Counted from the stretch's first letter, positions 43,585-52,551 are shown. The stretch is DNA of 64,000 nt from Gordonia jacobaea (GCF_001186365.1 NZ_LDTZ01000017.1:62001-126000); one strand, 5' to 3'. Numbers and translations are program-made. The notes: generated by a model from the sequence alone, not told the origin.

Positions 43585-43968
43585 CTACAGGAGCGTCGAA
43601 TCGCGGTGGCCCGCGTAGAACGCGAGCGCGTAGTCGGGAGTGCTGAAGTAGATCTTGGAGCCCTTGGGGAAGAAGATGGCGTCCTTTGCCTTCGCAACAG
43701 TCTTCTGTCCGGTCTCCTTGTTCTCGAGGAGGAACTCGCCTTCGAGGACAACCTTCATCTCGTCGTACTCGTACTCGTAGTAGAGAGGCGAGTCGGTGTG
43801 GCGCAGTTCGAAGTAGCCGCTGCACATCTCGCTACCGTCCGGGTTTTCGTAGACATCGCCGATGAAGCCCTCGGTGCCGGGGTACTCGGCGTCGGGCATC
43901 TTGGGGAGGTTCTCCCAGGCACCTGGGGTGACGCGGAATTCGAGTGCGCTCGTGCTGTCGATCGACAT
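43585..43968 (-). CDS. cupin-domain protein, EutQ-like
   Basis: A 127-residue single-domain cupin: YFELRHTDSPLYYEYEYDEM, KVVLEGEFLLENKETGQ and a second motif KDAIFFPKGSKIYFSTPDYA. The sequence pattern resembles EutQ/ethanolamine-type cupins rather than dioxygenases; typical His ligands are not complete, so metal binding is doubtful. It is the first gene of the amine cluster; AGGAG lies five bases before ATG 43968. Possible roles are binding or sensing the amine, or an accessory enzyme step. Confidence 0.78.
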   Translation of the reverse strand: MSIDSTSALEFRVTPGAWENLPKMPDAEYPGTEGFIGDVYENPDGSEMCSGYFELRHTDSPLYYEYEYDEMKVVLEGEFLLENKETGQKTVAKAKDAIFFPKGSKIYFSTPDYALAFYAGHRDSTLL

Positions 43969-44124
43969 TGTTTCTCCTATCCTGGTGGGAAAGATCGGTT
44001 CAATCCGTTTTGCCGGTTTTAATCGACTGTTCGGCGTGATTCATGTGAGTGGACTTCGTTCCCTTATATGAGACAACCCGTGTGTTTCGGCCGAGTGACG
44101 GCGACGTTGACTTGTGTGACACTT

Positions 44125-44142
44125 TGTCTACTGATATGAAAC
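44125..44142. promoter_or_regulatory. shared motif upstream of the demethylase operon
   Basis: TGTCTACTGATATGAAAC, read on the opposite strand as GTTTCATATCAGTAGACA, matches the block upstream of gmaS at 36378-36394 (TGTCTACTCGTATGAAC). It lies 157 bp before the cupin start and about 110 bp before the divergent PAP2 gene, so it could serve the dmm operon. A common operator is inferred. Confidence 0.5.
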
Positions 44143-44253
44143 TGCGGTCGATCGCGACCGTTCCGTCATTCACAGGCACGAATTGATCAACACCCACGAC
44201 TCGCCATGCCCGCATCCCAGATTTCTCCCAGGTTCTGCCGATACGGTGACCCG

Positions 44254-45177
44254 GTGAGTTCTCTGTCCGCAGCGCACCAGACACGTGGCCGCCGACCCAT
44301 CGGGTATGTGGTCAGTGCTGTGTTGGCAGCGCTGCTGGCTTTCGCCGCAGCAGGTGGCATCTTCGTCTTCGCGGTGCGGACATCGGCGGGACAGGTCATC
44401 GATCAGCGGCTACTGGAATATGGACGTGAACTACCGGCAGCGACGCAGGTGCCCTACTGGCTGTCGATGAGCGTCGTCTCGAATCCGTTGACCTGGGTCA
44501 TCGGTGCGGCGATCGTCGTTTCGCTCGTGGTTGTCGGCGCGGTGTTGCCGTCTGAGCGCGGCCACCGAGGCGTCGGATCACGGATCGCGACGACCGCCAC
44601 GCTTCTGCTGTTTCCGCCGGTCACCATCGTCCTCATCCGTGCCCTCCGTGACGGCACGTACCGCCCGCATTTCCACGACTGGATCGAGGAGACCAACAAC
44701 TCTGCGCCCAGTGGGCACGCTGCCGCGATCGCGGCGCTGGTCGTCGCGGTGACGCTGGCCGCTCCCCCGCTGCTGCGTCCGTGGGTTGCCGCGCTTGGCG
44801 GAACCTGGGCGGCGATCATCGACTTCGGTCTCGTTGCCGCGGGTTGGCACCGCCCGAGCGATGTCGCGATCTCGACCTTGCTCATCGTCGGCGCGGCCGT
44901 GCTGTTGCCCGACCCGCATCGCGGATCCACGACGACCATCCCCCGGGTCGTCGGGTTTGCCGTCTGCCTACTGACTGTCGTGGCGGCGTCGATCACCGTC
45001 GCCGTGTACTACCCACGAATCGAGCAGGTCGTCATCGCCGCGCTCGTCGCGGGCGTCGTCGGCGTGTGTCTCGGCATTCTGGTCGCGTTCAAGTCCGGCG
45101 ACCGCGCCGGGATCGCGGGGCGCCGCGTCGACGATCCGTGGACCCAGCAGCGCCGCGACCACCACCTCGTCGGCTGA
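44254..45177 (+). CDS. PAP2-family phosphatase (membrane)
   Basis: A protein of about 307 residues with six or more membrane helices and the PAP2 motifs NSAPSGHAA (C2) and AAGWHRPSDV (C3, with the conserved His/Asp); the first motif (KxxxxxxRP) is weakly kept. It would dephosphorylate a lipid phosphate or undecaprenyl pyrophosphate at the membrane. The start is taken as GTG 44254 after GGTGA; ATG 44206 is the in-frame alternative. It is divergent from the cupin operon and convergent with PucR, across a 21-bp repeat array. Confidence 0.85.
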   Translation: MSSLSAAHQTRGRRPIGYVVSAVLAALLAFAAAGGIFVFAVRTSAGQVIDQRLLEYGRELPAATQVPYWLSMSVVSNPLTWVIGAAIVVSLVVVGAVLPSERGHRGVGSRIATTATLLLFPPVTIVLIRALRDGTYRPHFHDWIEETNNSAPSGHAAAIAALVVAVTLAAPPLLRPWVAALGGTWAAIIDFGLVAAGWHRPSDVAISTLLIVGAAVLLPDPHRGSTTTIPRVVGFAVCLLTVVAASITVAVYYPRIEQVVIAALVAGVVGVCLGILVAFKSGDRAGIAGRRVDDPWTQQRRDHHLVG

Positions 45178-45183
45178 CGCTCG

Positions 45184-45330
45184 ACGCCCAGTCGGCGCGA
45201 CAGAGCGCACAGTCGGCAGTCTGCAGCGCACAGTCGGCAGGATCTCGCGCACAGTCGGCAATCTGCAGCGCCCAGTCGACGGGATTTGGCGCACGGTCGA
45301 CGGGATAGAGCGCCCGGTCGACGGTCAGTC
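45184..45330. repeat. 21-bp tandem repeat, seven units
   Basis: Seven units of 21 bp with the theme GCGCACAGTCGGCAG (starts 45184, 45205, 45226, 45247, 45268, 45289, 45310) fill the gap between the convergent PAP2 and PucR genes; the last unit includes the PucR stop (45325-45327). The same unit occurs at 36473-36577. No spacers, so not CRISPR. Confidence 0.85.
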
Positions 45331-46620
45331 CTGGGCTAGCACCTCGGTGCCGAGGAACTCGCACACGGTCAGGGCCAGGGCCAGGTCGAGGCGGTCGGTG
45401 GTGCGGGTGTCGCGCATGGCCTTGTCGACGCGGTACTTGACGGTGTTGCGGTGCAGGTTGAGCTTCTCGGCGGTGTGTAGGTGACTCTCGCCGGTGGCGA
45501 AGTAGACCGACACCGTCTCGCGGAGTGCGGCGGCGTTCGGTGAGTCCTCGGCCAGTGACCCCAGGACCTCGTGAACCCATGCGCGGGTGAACTCGAGGTC
45601 GCGGGCCAACCGCGACACCACGGCCACTCCTCGGTCGCCGAAACCGACGACGTCGGCGACCAGGCTTCCGGGCATCGTCGCGAGGCCCCACGCTGCGAGT
45701 GCTTGCTCGTGGGAGCGTCGAAAACCGGCGATGCCGGAGGCGTTGAGTCCCAACGCGACGCGCACACCGGCCGGGAGGGTCACCCGCTGCGCGACGTCGG
45801 ACGTCTCGACGACGCGGTCGCTGCGCCCCAGCGGCAGCCAGATCCAGGCGGTGCTGCGGTCGATCGCGGTGATGAGCGGTGGTCCCTCGGCGAACAGCCT
45901 CGTGGCCATCATCCGCGCGGCGCGGTCGAGCACGGCGAGATCTCTCGAGCCCTCGTCGGCCGACCACATGATGACCGCGACGTGGTGCTGGTCGAGGGAA
46001 TAGCCGGACTCGCGCTCGAACGAATCGGTGTCGACGTCGGGCGTGCGAAGGATCTCGTGAATACGCGAGGACAGGACGTTGCCCTCGGCGCCGATCCAGC
46101 GTCGACGTTCGTCCTCGTAGGCCTGGAACACGTAGAGGGTGATCCACTCGATGTACTGCGAGACGACGTCGGAGATTCGACGCATCACCACGAGGCTCTC
46201 GTGCTTGGAGAGATCGAGCTCGTCGACGTAGCCGAAGATGATGCGCAGCATCTCGTTCTGCCCCATGTGGTACGCACGTACCAATGAGTTCGACGGCACG
46301 TCACGCTGAGCAAGGCGTAGCGCGTACTCGACCGCGGCCGTCGTCGGTTGGAGATGCTCGACGGGGATATCGTTGCTCAGCACATGCAGGATCGTCGAGA
46401 CGTTGCCGTGCACACTGGCTTCGAGCATCTCGACCAGGGCGGGATCGACGTCGAGCTGGTCGATATCGCGCGTCATCAACGACGTGAGATAGCGAACGAT
46501 CTCGGACTCGTTCTCTCGCAACCGCTTGCCCACCTGCGCAACTGCCGCCCGCACCTCGGGTGTGGCGGACGGCGGCAATTGCGAATCATGCAGGGGCAGG
46601 CCCGGTATCGAGGTACTCAC
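45325..46620 (-). CDS. PucR-family transcriptional regulator
   Basis: A 431-residue regulator: an N-terminal sensor domain (LRENESEIVRYLTSLMTRDI, helical GAF/H-NS-like RsbR-type region) and the PucR C-terminal HTH (SHLHTAEKLNLHRNTVKYRV). PucR regulators respond to purine, fatty acid or other catabolites. GTG 46620 overlaps the upstream oxidoreductase stop by GTGA, so it belongs to the acyl-CoA synthetase/DUF3556/oxidoreductase operon and may regulate it. Not linked by sequence to the amine genes. Confidence 0.87.
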   Translation of the reverse strand: MSTSIPGLPLHDSQLPPSATPEVRAAVAQVGKRLRENESEIVRYLTSLMTRDIDQLDVDPALVEMLEASVHGNVSTILHVLSNDIPVEHLQPTTAAVEYALRLAQRDVPSNSLVRAYHMGQNEMLRIIFGYVDELDLSKHESLVVMRRISDVVSQYIEWITLYVFQAYEDERRRWIGAEGNVLSSRIHEILRTPDVDTDSFERESGYSLDQHHVAVIMWSADEGSRDLAVLDRAARMMATRLFAEGPPLITAIDRSTAWIWLPLGRSDRVVETSDVAQRVTLPAGVRVALGLNASGIAGFRRSHEQALAAWGLATMPGSLVADVVGFGDRGVAVVSRLARDLEFTRAWVHEVLGSLAEDSPNAAALRETVSVYFATGESHLHTAEKLNLHRNTVKYRVDKAMRDTRTTDRLDLALALTVCEFLGTEVLAQD

Positions 46621-48038
46621 CGCTTGCGACCCAGCCTCTTCAGTGCCGACGTGGCGGCGTTGACACCGCACAGCCCGTGCACACCGGCGCCGGGCGGCGT
46701 CGACTGTGAGCACAGGTACACGCCGTCGACGCCGAGCCAGTACGGGTCGAGTGCTGTGCGTGGTCGCATCAGCATCTGTAGCCCGTCGTTGGCTCCGCCG
46801 ATGATGTCGCCCGAGGCGAAATTGGCGTTGTAGTCGTGCAATTGACGGGTTCCTGTGCTGCGCGTCGCGAGGATCCGATCGCGGAAGCCCGGTGCGAAAC
46901 GCTCGATCTGCTGCGTGACGAGGTCGGTGGCGTCGCCTTCGTAACCCTTGGGCACGTGGGCGTAGGCGTACACGGGATTGACGTTGCCGGCGCTCCGGGT
47001 GGGGTCGGCGACGTACTGCTGACCCAGCAGCACAAAGGGATTCGGCACCATGACACCGCCGGCGCGACTGGCTTCGGTGGAGGCCACCTCGTCGAAAGTG
47101 CCGCCGAGGTGCACGGTTCCGGCACGACCGCAGTCCGGGTTGGTCCACGGGATGTCGCCGTCGATCGCGTAGTCGACCTTGAACGCCGACGATCCGACGC
47201 GGTATCGCCGATACGACCGCGCGATCCGCGACGGCATCTCGTCGCCGTAGATGGCGAGAGCCTGCTCGGGTGAGACGTCGAGGAGAACGAGATCGGCGTC
47301 GGGGATGTCGGTGCGGGCGCTGACCCGGACCCCGGTCTCGATCTTGACGCCGTACGAGCGCAACGCCGATACCGCGGCGTCGATGATTGCGCCCGAACCC
47401 CCTTCTGCCACAGGCCATCCGTAGCGATGTCCGCTCGCGGCGATCATCATGCCGAGAGACGCGGTCATCGGACGGTCGAGGCGGTTGAACGCGTGCGCAG
47501 CGATACCTCCGAACAGCCCGCGCGCCCGCGGTGTGCGGAACACGCGTGCGACGGCAGACGCAGGCAATAGCGCACGCGGCCCGAATGCTGCCAGCCGCAG
47601 GGGATGTCGAGGGATGTTGATGATCGGGCGGAGCAGGTCTGCGGACAGGTCGTCGAATCCGCTTGCCACATCACCGAAGAGCAGGCGCCAGCGTCGACCA
47701 TCCTCGCCGAGCGCCGCGGCCGTCTCGTCGATCGACTGATAGAGCAGGCCTGCGTCTCCGGAGTCCAGCGGGTGGGCGCAATCGATCTCGGGCCACCGCC
47801 ACACGAGTCCGTATTGCTCGAGTCCGACGTCTCGCCAGAACGGTGAACCGACGGCGAGCGGATGGAATGCCGAGCAGTGGTCGTGGATGACGCCGGGCAG
47901 CGTCAGCTCTCCCGACCGCGCGCCACCGCCGACGGTGTCGGCGGCTTCGAGCACGGTGACGTCGACGTCGTTGCGAGCAAGGTGCAGGGCGGCGGCGAGC
48001 CCGTTGGGCCCGCCGCCGACTATGACCGCTGAGGTCAC
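46617..48038 (-). CDS. FAD-dependent oxidoreductase, phytoene-desaturase/retinol-saturase-like
   Basis: A 473-residue flavoprotein of the CrtI/RetSat group. The N-terminal FAD site is VIVGGGPNGLAAALHLARND with EAADTVGGGARSGE; the C-terminal FAD segment is YLCSQSTPPGAGVHGLCGVN. It could desaturate, saturate or isomerise a lipid or polyene chain. It is 3 bp after the DUF3556 gene and overlaps PucR. GTG 48038 has AGGTG nearby. The substrate is unknown; association with an acyl-CoA synthetase suggests a lipid. Confidence 0.87.
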   Translation of the reverse strand: MTSAVIVGGGPNGLAAALHLARNDVDVTVLEAADTVGGGARSGELTLPGVIHDHCSAFHPLAVGSPFWRDVGLEQYGLVWRWPEIDCAHPLDSGDAGLLYQSIDETAAALGEDGRRWRLLFGDVASGFDDLSADLLRPIINIPRHPLRLAAFGPRALLPASAVARVFRTPRARGLFGGIAAHAFNRLDRPMTASLGMMIAASGHRYGWPVAEGGSGAIIDAAVSALRSYGVKIETGVRVSARTDIPDADLVLLDVSPEQALAIYGDEMPSRIARSYRRYRVGSSAFKVDYAIDGDIPWTNPDCGRAGTVHLGGTFDEVASTEASRAGGVMVPNPFVLLGQQYVADPTRSAGNVNPVYAYAHVPKGYEGDATDLVTQQIERFAPGFRDRILATRSTGTRQLHDYNANFASGDIIGGANDGLQMLMRPRTALDPYWLGVDGVYLCSQSTPPGAGVHGLCGVNAATSALKRLGRKR

Positions 48039-48041
48039 TGG

Positions 48042-49877
48042 CTACACCTGCTCCTGCGCGCCTGCGCCGCGCATCTTGGGTTCGGTCATCACCTCAGGAT
48101 CAGTCAACGCGCGGGCCACGTCAACGTCGAGCGTCCATTCGACGTTGATCGGGATCGGCCCGTTGGGCAGCCACGGCTGCTCGGCGATGGCATCGGTGAC
48201 CCGATACGTACCCCGCTCGATGACACCGAGCGCGGCGTCGATCACCTGGTACTCCTGGGTGCCCTTGTGGATGGGCTGCGACTCGATCCACACGACGAGG
48301 AACTCGCCCGGAGCGAAGTTGCAGCGTCGCTGGAGGGCGGCGATCATCTTCGCGTTGTGCAGGTGGCCGTCACCGAAGTTGAACGCCACCAACGAGTTAC
48401 ACGCGAACTCGCCTTCACGCAGGGTGTAGGTGTTGATGTCGTCGCCGAGGTGGCGGCTCATCAACGAGTACAGCGCACGGCCCTGGCTGTGCATCGACCT
48501 CCAGGCAAGCATCTGATGCATCACGACGTCGGCGACCTCGGGCGGGTACGACGCCATCAGCTGGGTGCGGGTGTTGGGTGACGAGCGGACGATGTGCTGT
48601 TCCAGCTTCTCCTCAGCACCAGGCGCGAATGCCCAGGTGGCCGACGCCCAGTTGCCTGCGTACTGCCGCATCGACGGGAGGAACGACACGAGATCCGGGC
48701 GCAGGTTGCCGAGCACCGGGAAGAAGCAGAGCGCGATAGCGATGAGGACCATTGCCCACGGCATCGTCGTATCGGTGAGTGCGAAGCCGTCCCATGCGGG
48801 GTAGCCCCAGAACAGGAAGATCGCTGCATAGGCGAACAGGAGGTTCCATTCGAGCGGGACCGCGAGGGGGAACGTCGAGAAGATGAACAGGTGGAAGCCC
48901 ACCATCAACACCACCGCGGCGAGTGTGAGCCACTTGTTGGTGGAGAACAGCAGGACCAGTGGCGTGGCCACCTCGACGATGGTGCCGAGCACGTGGCCGA
49001 TACCGCCTGCAACCTTCGACGGTCGGAGGTCGTTGGGGAAGTCGCGGTAGTTCGCGCGCTTGAGGGCCTTGATCGTCAGCCATGGCGTGTTCGACATCAT
49101 CGGCGGGATGACCATCGAGAAGTGGTGTCCCAGTTTGGAAACACCCGCGCCGACCCATACCGTGACGATCAGCAGCTTGAGCGCGAGGATCATGTCGACG
49201 AAGGGCAGGAAGCCGAAGAAGATCAGGGCGGGGAGGTACTGCTCACCGCGCGCGGCGATGAAGATGACCTTGTCGCGCAGGCCGATGATGACCAGCAGTG
49301 CGATCACCGGGTAGATCAGAACCGGATTGACCAGGCCGTGGGAGGTGGGTGCCACGGCGTTGAGCCAGCTCGACTGCACACCCGGAAGTACCAGTGCGAC
49401 AACGGTGGCGACCAGGAGCAGTGCGTAGATCGCGACGTCGAAGACGGTGCGCGAATCGCCCTTGGTCAGCGGCACCTTGCCGGGCCACGGTGGGAGCCGG
49501 ATCGTCTGCGGGCGCAGCCAGAACAGCAACCCGCCGGTCATCGGCTTGAAGTGGCCGGCGAGCGGTCCCCAGGAGCCGCCGAGTCCGAGCACCTCGATCA
49601 GCAGGGTCCAGAGAATGGCCTTCTGGTAGATGATCGGCTCGTTCCACCACTGCGACACGTGCAGCACGTTCAGGCCGGAGGTGAAGGTCGCGATGCTCAG
49701 ACCGATGGCCAAGTAGAGCACCAGGATCTTCACCAGGTAGATCACCTGGAGCATCTTGGGTGTACCGAAGCCGTACTCGGCCCAGTGCGTGCTGAGCACG
49801 CGCATCCGGTCGAAGAATGGTTTGTCGAGGAAGGTTTCCGGGTCAACCGGTGGGAAGTCGGGTTGTACGAGACCCAT
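48042..49877 (-). CDS. DUF3556 multi-pass membrane protein (copy 2)
   Basis: A 611-residue membrane protein, homologous over its full length to the protein at 16022-17773 (N-terminus VQPDFPPVDPETFLDKPFF; WFRP-like segment FWLRPQTIRLPPWPGKVPL; soluble C-terminal third with FNFGDGHLHNAKMIAALQRR and ESQPIHKGTQEYQVIDA). AAGGAG lies six bases before ATG 49877. It has eight or more helices. In this operon it works beside an acyl-CoA synthetase and a RetSat-like enzyme, hinting at membrane lipid modification. Function of the family unknown. Confidence 0.88.
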   Translation of the reverse strand: MGLVQPDFPPVDPETFLDKPFFDRMRVLSTHWAEYGFGTPKMLQVIYLVKILVLYLAIGLSIATFTSGLNVLHVSQWWNEPIIYQKAILWTLLIEVLGLGGSWGPLAGHFKPMTGGLLFWLRPQTIRLPPWPGKVPLTKGDSRTVFDVAIYALLLVATVVALVLPGVQSSWLNAVAPTSHGLVNPVLIYPVIALLVIIGLRDKVIFIAARGEQYLPALIFFGFLPFVDMILALKLLIVTVWVGAGVSKLGHHFSMVIPPMMSNTPWLTIKALKRANYRDFPNDLRPSKVAGGIGHVLGTIVEVATPLVLLFSTNKWLTLAAVVLMVGFHLFIFSTFPLAVPLEWNLLFAYAAIFLFWGYPAWDGFALTDTTMPWAMVLIAIALCFFPVLGNLRPDLVSFLPSMRQYAGNWASATWAFAPGAEEKLEQHIVRSSPNTRTQLMASYPPEVADVVMHQMLAWRSMHSQGRALYSLMSRHLGDDINTYTLREGEFACNSLVAFNFGDGHLHNAKMIAALQRRCNFAPGEFLVVWIESQPIHKGTQEYQVIDAALGVIERGTYRVTDAIAEQPWLPNGPIPINVEWTLDVDVARALTDPEVMTEPKMRGAGAQEQV

Positions 49878-49981
49878 GGTGTTCTCCTTATCTGAAGGTC
49901 TTCGGGCAGGCGCTATCGACCGAGGACGCGGTCGGGCGCTCGGAACGTGTTGTGCGGGCTGGGTTCTACGTTGGTTGGGTT

Positions 49982-51451
49982 CTACGTTGGTTGGGGTTCG
50001 CGGACTTGGCGTCGTAGTCCTGGTTTGTCGATCTTGCCCACCGGGTTGCGGGGAAGTTGATCGACGACGTTGATCTCGTTGGGCCGCTTCGCTTTTGTGA
50101 GGATCGAGGCGACGTGGTCGGTCAGTTCGGCTTCGCGAACCGGCTGGTCCGGGTAGGCGACCACGAACGCGACCGGTACCTCGCCGTAGATGGGGTCGGG
50201 GGCTCCGACCACCGCGCACTCGAGAACCGACGGGTGGGTGGCGAGTGCGTTCTCGATCTCCTTGGGGTAGAGGTTCTCTCCACCGCGGATGATCATGTCC
50301 TTGATGCGATCGACCAGGGTGAGATAGCCGTCGGCGTCGAGGGTTCCGACGTCGCCGGTGTGCAGCCAACCGTCGACGACGGTGCTGGCGGTGGCGTCCG
50401 GGCGGTTGAGGTAGCCGCGCATGACGTTGGGGCCGGAGATGAGTACCTCGCCGGGTTCGCCGGTGGGTACGTCGTTGCCGTCGGGACTGACGATTCGGAT
50501 GGTCTGGCCGGGCAGCGCAGGTCCGACGGTTCCCGTCTTCCGTTGTCCATCAAGGGGATTGCACGCCGAGGCGCAGGTGCCCTCGGTGAGTCCGTAGCCC
50601 TGCAGGATCGGGACGCCGAACGTCGACTCGACGTGGTCGAGCAGTTCCTTCGAGATCGGGGCGGCGCCACAGATCGCAAATCGCAACGAGGCGAAGGCCT
50701 CTGCGCTGACGTCGGGGTGGGAAACGAGTAGCGCGTAGATCGTCGGCACTGCCGAGAAGTAGGTCGGCGCCAGCGAGTGCAGGTCGGTGAAGAAGCGCGA
50801 CGGCGAGAACTTCCCGGTGATGCTGAGTTGGCCGCCGGCCAGAATCGGCGCGAGGAAGCTGACGCAGATCGCGTTGACATGGAAGAGGGGCAGCACCAGC
50901 AGCGCGTGGTCGGCCGAGGTCAACGACATCAGGTCTTTCATCGTCGACGCCATGTAGTACAGGTTGTCGTGGGCCAGACGCACACCCTTGGGGCGGCCGG
51001 TCGATCCCGAGGTGTAGATGAGCAGCGCGTCGTCGGACATCGCCGGAGGCTCCGGAGGTGTCCACGACGAGCCGGAGGTTGCGAGGTCGTCGACGTGAAG
51101 AATGCTGCGCTCAGACGTGCCGGACAGGGCGTCGTCGTCGACGAGGACGAGGCGGGAACCCGAGTCGTCGAGCTGATACTGCGCCTCACTCGCGGTGAAC
51201 GCCGGGTTGACCGGTGTCGCGATGGCGCCGAGGCGCCAGGCGGCGGCGATCGCGATGAGAAGTTCGACCCGGTTGGGCAGGAACGTCGCGACGACGTCGC
51301 CGCGTCGGACTCCGAGTGCGTCGAACTGCTCGGCTGCGGCGTCGACTCTGGCGGCAAAGCTCGCGTAGTCGAGTTCGGTGTGGTCGTCGCGGACGCATGG
51401 TGCGGCTGCACGATGGGCCAGCTCCCAGGGAAAATACGACGGTGCGCTCAC
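49982..51451 (-). CDS. acyl-CoA synthetase (adenylate-forming)
   Basis: A 489-residue AMP-forming ligase. P-loop IYTSGSTGRPKGVRLAHDN, the A5 region ILQGYGLTEGTC, WLHTGDVGTLDADGYL, IKDMIIRGGENLYPKEIENA and the C-terminal catalytic Lys in NPVGKIDKPGLR are all present. The substrate acid cannot be read; the family includes feruloyl- and fatty-acyl-CoA synthetases. GTG 51451 is chosen after GAGGA. It is the first gene of the minus-strand operon 51451-45325. A 15-bp palindrome upstream may be its operator. Confidence 0.9.
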   Translation of the reverse strand: MSAPSYFPWELAHRAAAPCVRDDHTELDYASFAARVDAAAEQFDALGVRRGDVVATFLPNRVELLIAIAAAWRLGAIATPVNPAFTASEAQYQLDDSGSRLVLVDDDALSGTSERSILHVDDLATSGSSWTPPEPPAMSDDALLIYTSGSTGRPKGVRLAHDNLYYMASTMKDLMSLTSADHALLVLPLFHVNAICVSFLAPILAGGQLSITGKFSPSRFFTDLHSLAPTYFSAVPTIYALLVSHPDVSAEAFASLRFAICGAAPISKELLDHVESTFGVPILQGYGLTEGTCASACNPLDGQRKTGTVGPALPGQTIRIVSPDGNDVPTGEPGEVLISGPNVMRGYLNRPDATASTVVDGWLHTGDVGTLDADGYLTLVDRIKDMIIRGGENLYPKEIENALATHPSVLECAVVGAPDPIYGEVPVAFVVAYPDQPVREAELTDHVASILTKAKRPNEINVVDQLPRNPVGKIDKPGLRRQVREPQPT

Positions 51452-51549
51452 GATGAATAGGTCCTCTACTAGGTGGATGTGAGCCAGAACACTAATAGCA
51501 GTCCGTGTGACCGAGAACGGCCCCGCGCACCAGACTTTCGTCGGACCTT

Positions 51550-51564
51550 TGTGCTCTGAGCACA
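51550..51564. promoter_or_regulatory. 15-bp palindrome between divergent genes
   Basis: TGTGCTCTGAGCACA is a perfect palindrome around a central T in the 180-bp space between the acyl-CoA synthetase (minus) and the DUF5995 gene (plus). Likely operator for a dimeric regulator, possibly PucR; untested. Confidence 0.55.
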
Positions 51565-51630
51565 GAACCGCCGTTGGCTTGCATATTCGTCGCAAGCGCT
51601 GCCGTCGAGCGACGCCGACCGTAGCATCGG

Positions 51631-52551
51631 ATGATGAGCGCACCCAGATTCACGCTGGTGAGGATGATCGTTGCGCTCGCGGTCGCCGGTGGCGCGGTGA
51701 CCGGAGCGGGCGCAGCCGTGGCTACGCCGACGGCCGGTGCTGATGTTTCACAGGCGTGCGGTAGCCCGCTGTCGGCGAGCGAGGTCCGGCGGATCGTCGA
51801 ACTGTCGGACACCGCGGACGCGTCACCGGGTACGACGGCGCTTCCGGTCCTGGAACGTCAGGTAGGTCGCCTGTGGCAGATCACCGACATTCTCACCGCG
51901 CACCGTGACCGGCGAGGGTTGTTCGCCCTCGGATTGGCGGCGGTCGAGCGGGACGCGGTAATGCCGCTCCAGCACCAACCGTCGACGTTCCGCAACCCGC
52001 GTTGGGCTCCCGTGATCAGCCTGCGACTGCTCAACCGCTTCCTCGACGCGACGCACGCCGAGTTCTCGGGTGGCTCGGTGCCACCGCATTGGCAGCGGTA
52101 CTTCGGATCGGCGCGCACCTGCAGCGTCTCCGGTGAACGCGCCGCGCTCAGCGGGTACAACGCTCACATCACCGTCGACCTTGCGTATGCCACCGCAGAT
52201 GCGCGCACAACGGTCGACGATGCGTCGGACTACTTCCGGCTCGTCGATGCCATTGCCGCACATGGTGATTCGATCGTCCGTGAGACAGACCGTGCGTATC
52301 ACGTCGACCTCGGACCGACGTTCCGCTTCTACTTCTTCGGTGAGGGACTCGACCGGCTGGTCGGAGCCGGAAAGGCGACTGGGCCGATGCTGCGCGCGGC
52401 CGACGTCGGCTACAACGTGCTGACGTTCGGCAACGGGTTGGCGCTGCAGGATCGTCGGACTCACGACGCCGCCGTCGTCGATATCGACGCACTGTGGAAT
52501 ACCGGCGACGCCGCACTCGCCGCATTCGAAACATGGGGTGCACTACGGTGA
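51631..52551 (+). CDS. DUF5995 family secreted protein
   Basis: A 306-residue exported protein: signal peptide (MIVALAVAGGAVTGAGAAVA) ending near residue 33, then a globular domain with AVERDAVMPLQHQPSTFRNP, VISLRLLNRFLDATHAEFSG and PHWQRYF. This matches actinobacterial DUF5995 proteins of unknown role. It is divergent from the acyl-CoA synthetase operon. No catalytic motif recognised. Confidence 0.72.
   Translation: MMSAPRFTLVRMIVALAVAGGAVTGAGAAVATPTAGADVSQACGSPLSASEVRRIVELSDTADASPGTTALPVLERQVGRLWQITDILTAHRDRRGLFALGLAAVERDAVMPLQHQPSTFRNPRWAPVISLRLLNRFLDATHAEFSGGSVPPHWQRYFGSARTCSVSGERAALSGYNAHITVDLAYATADARTTVDDASDYFRLVDAIAAHGDSIVRETDRAYHVDLGPTFRFYFFGEGLDRLVGAGKATGPMLRAADVGYNVLTFGNGLALQDRRTHDAAVVDIDALWNTGDAALAAFETWGALR

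Noticed and set aside
45184..45330. Possible CRISPR array
   Set aside because: Units are back to back at 21 bp with no spacers and no cas genes.
48594..49895. 433-codon plus-strand frame opposite DUF3556 copy 2
   Set aside because: Asp/Glu/Arg-rich shadow product without family-like features.
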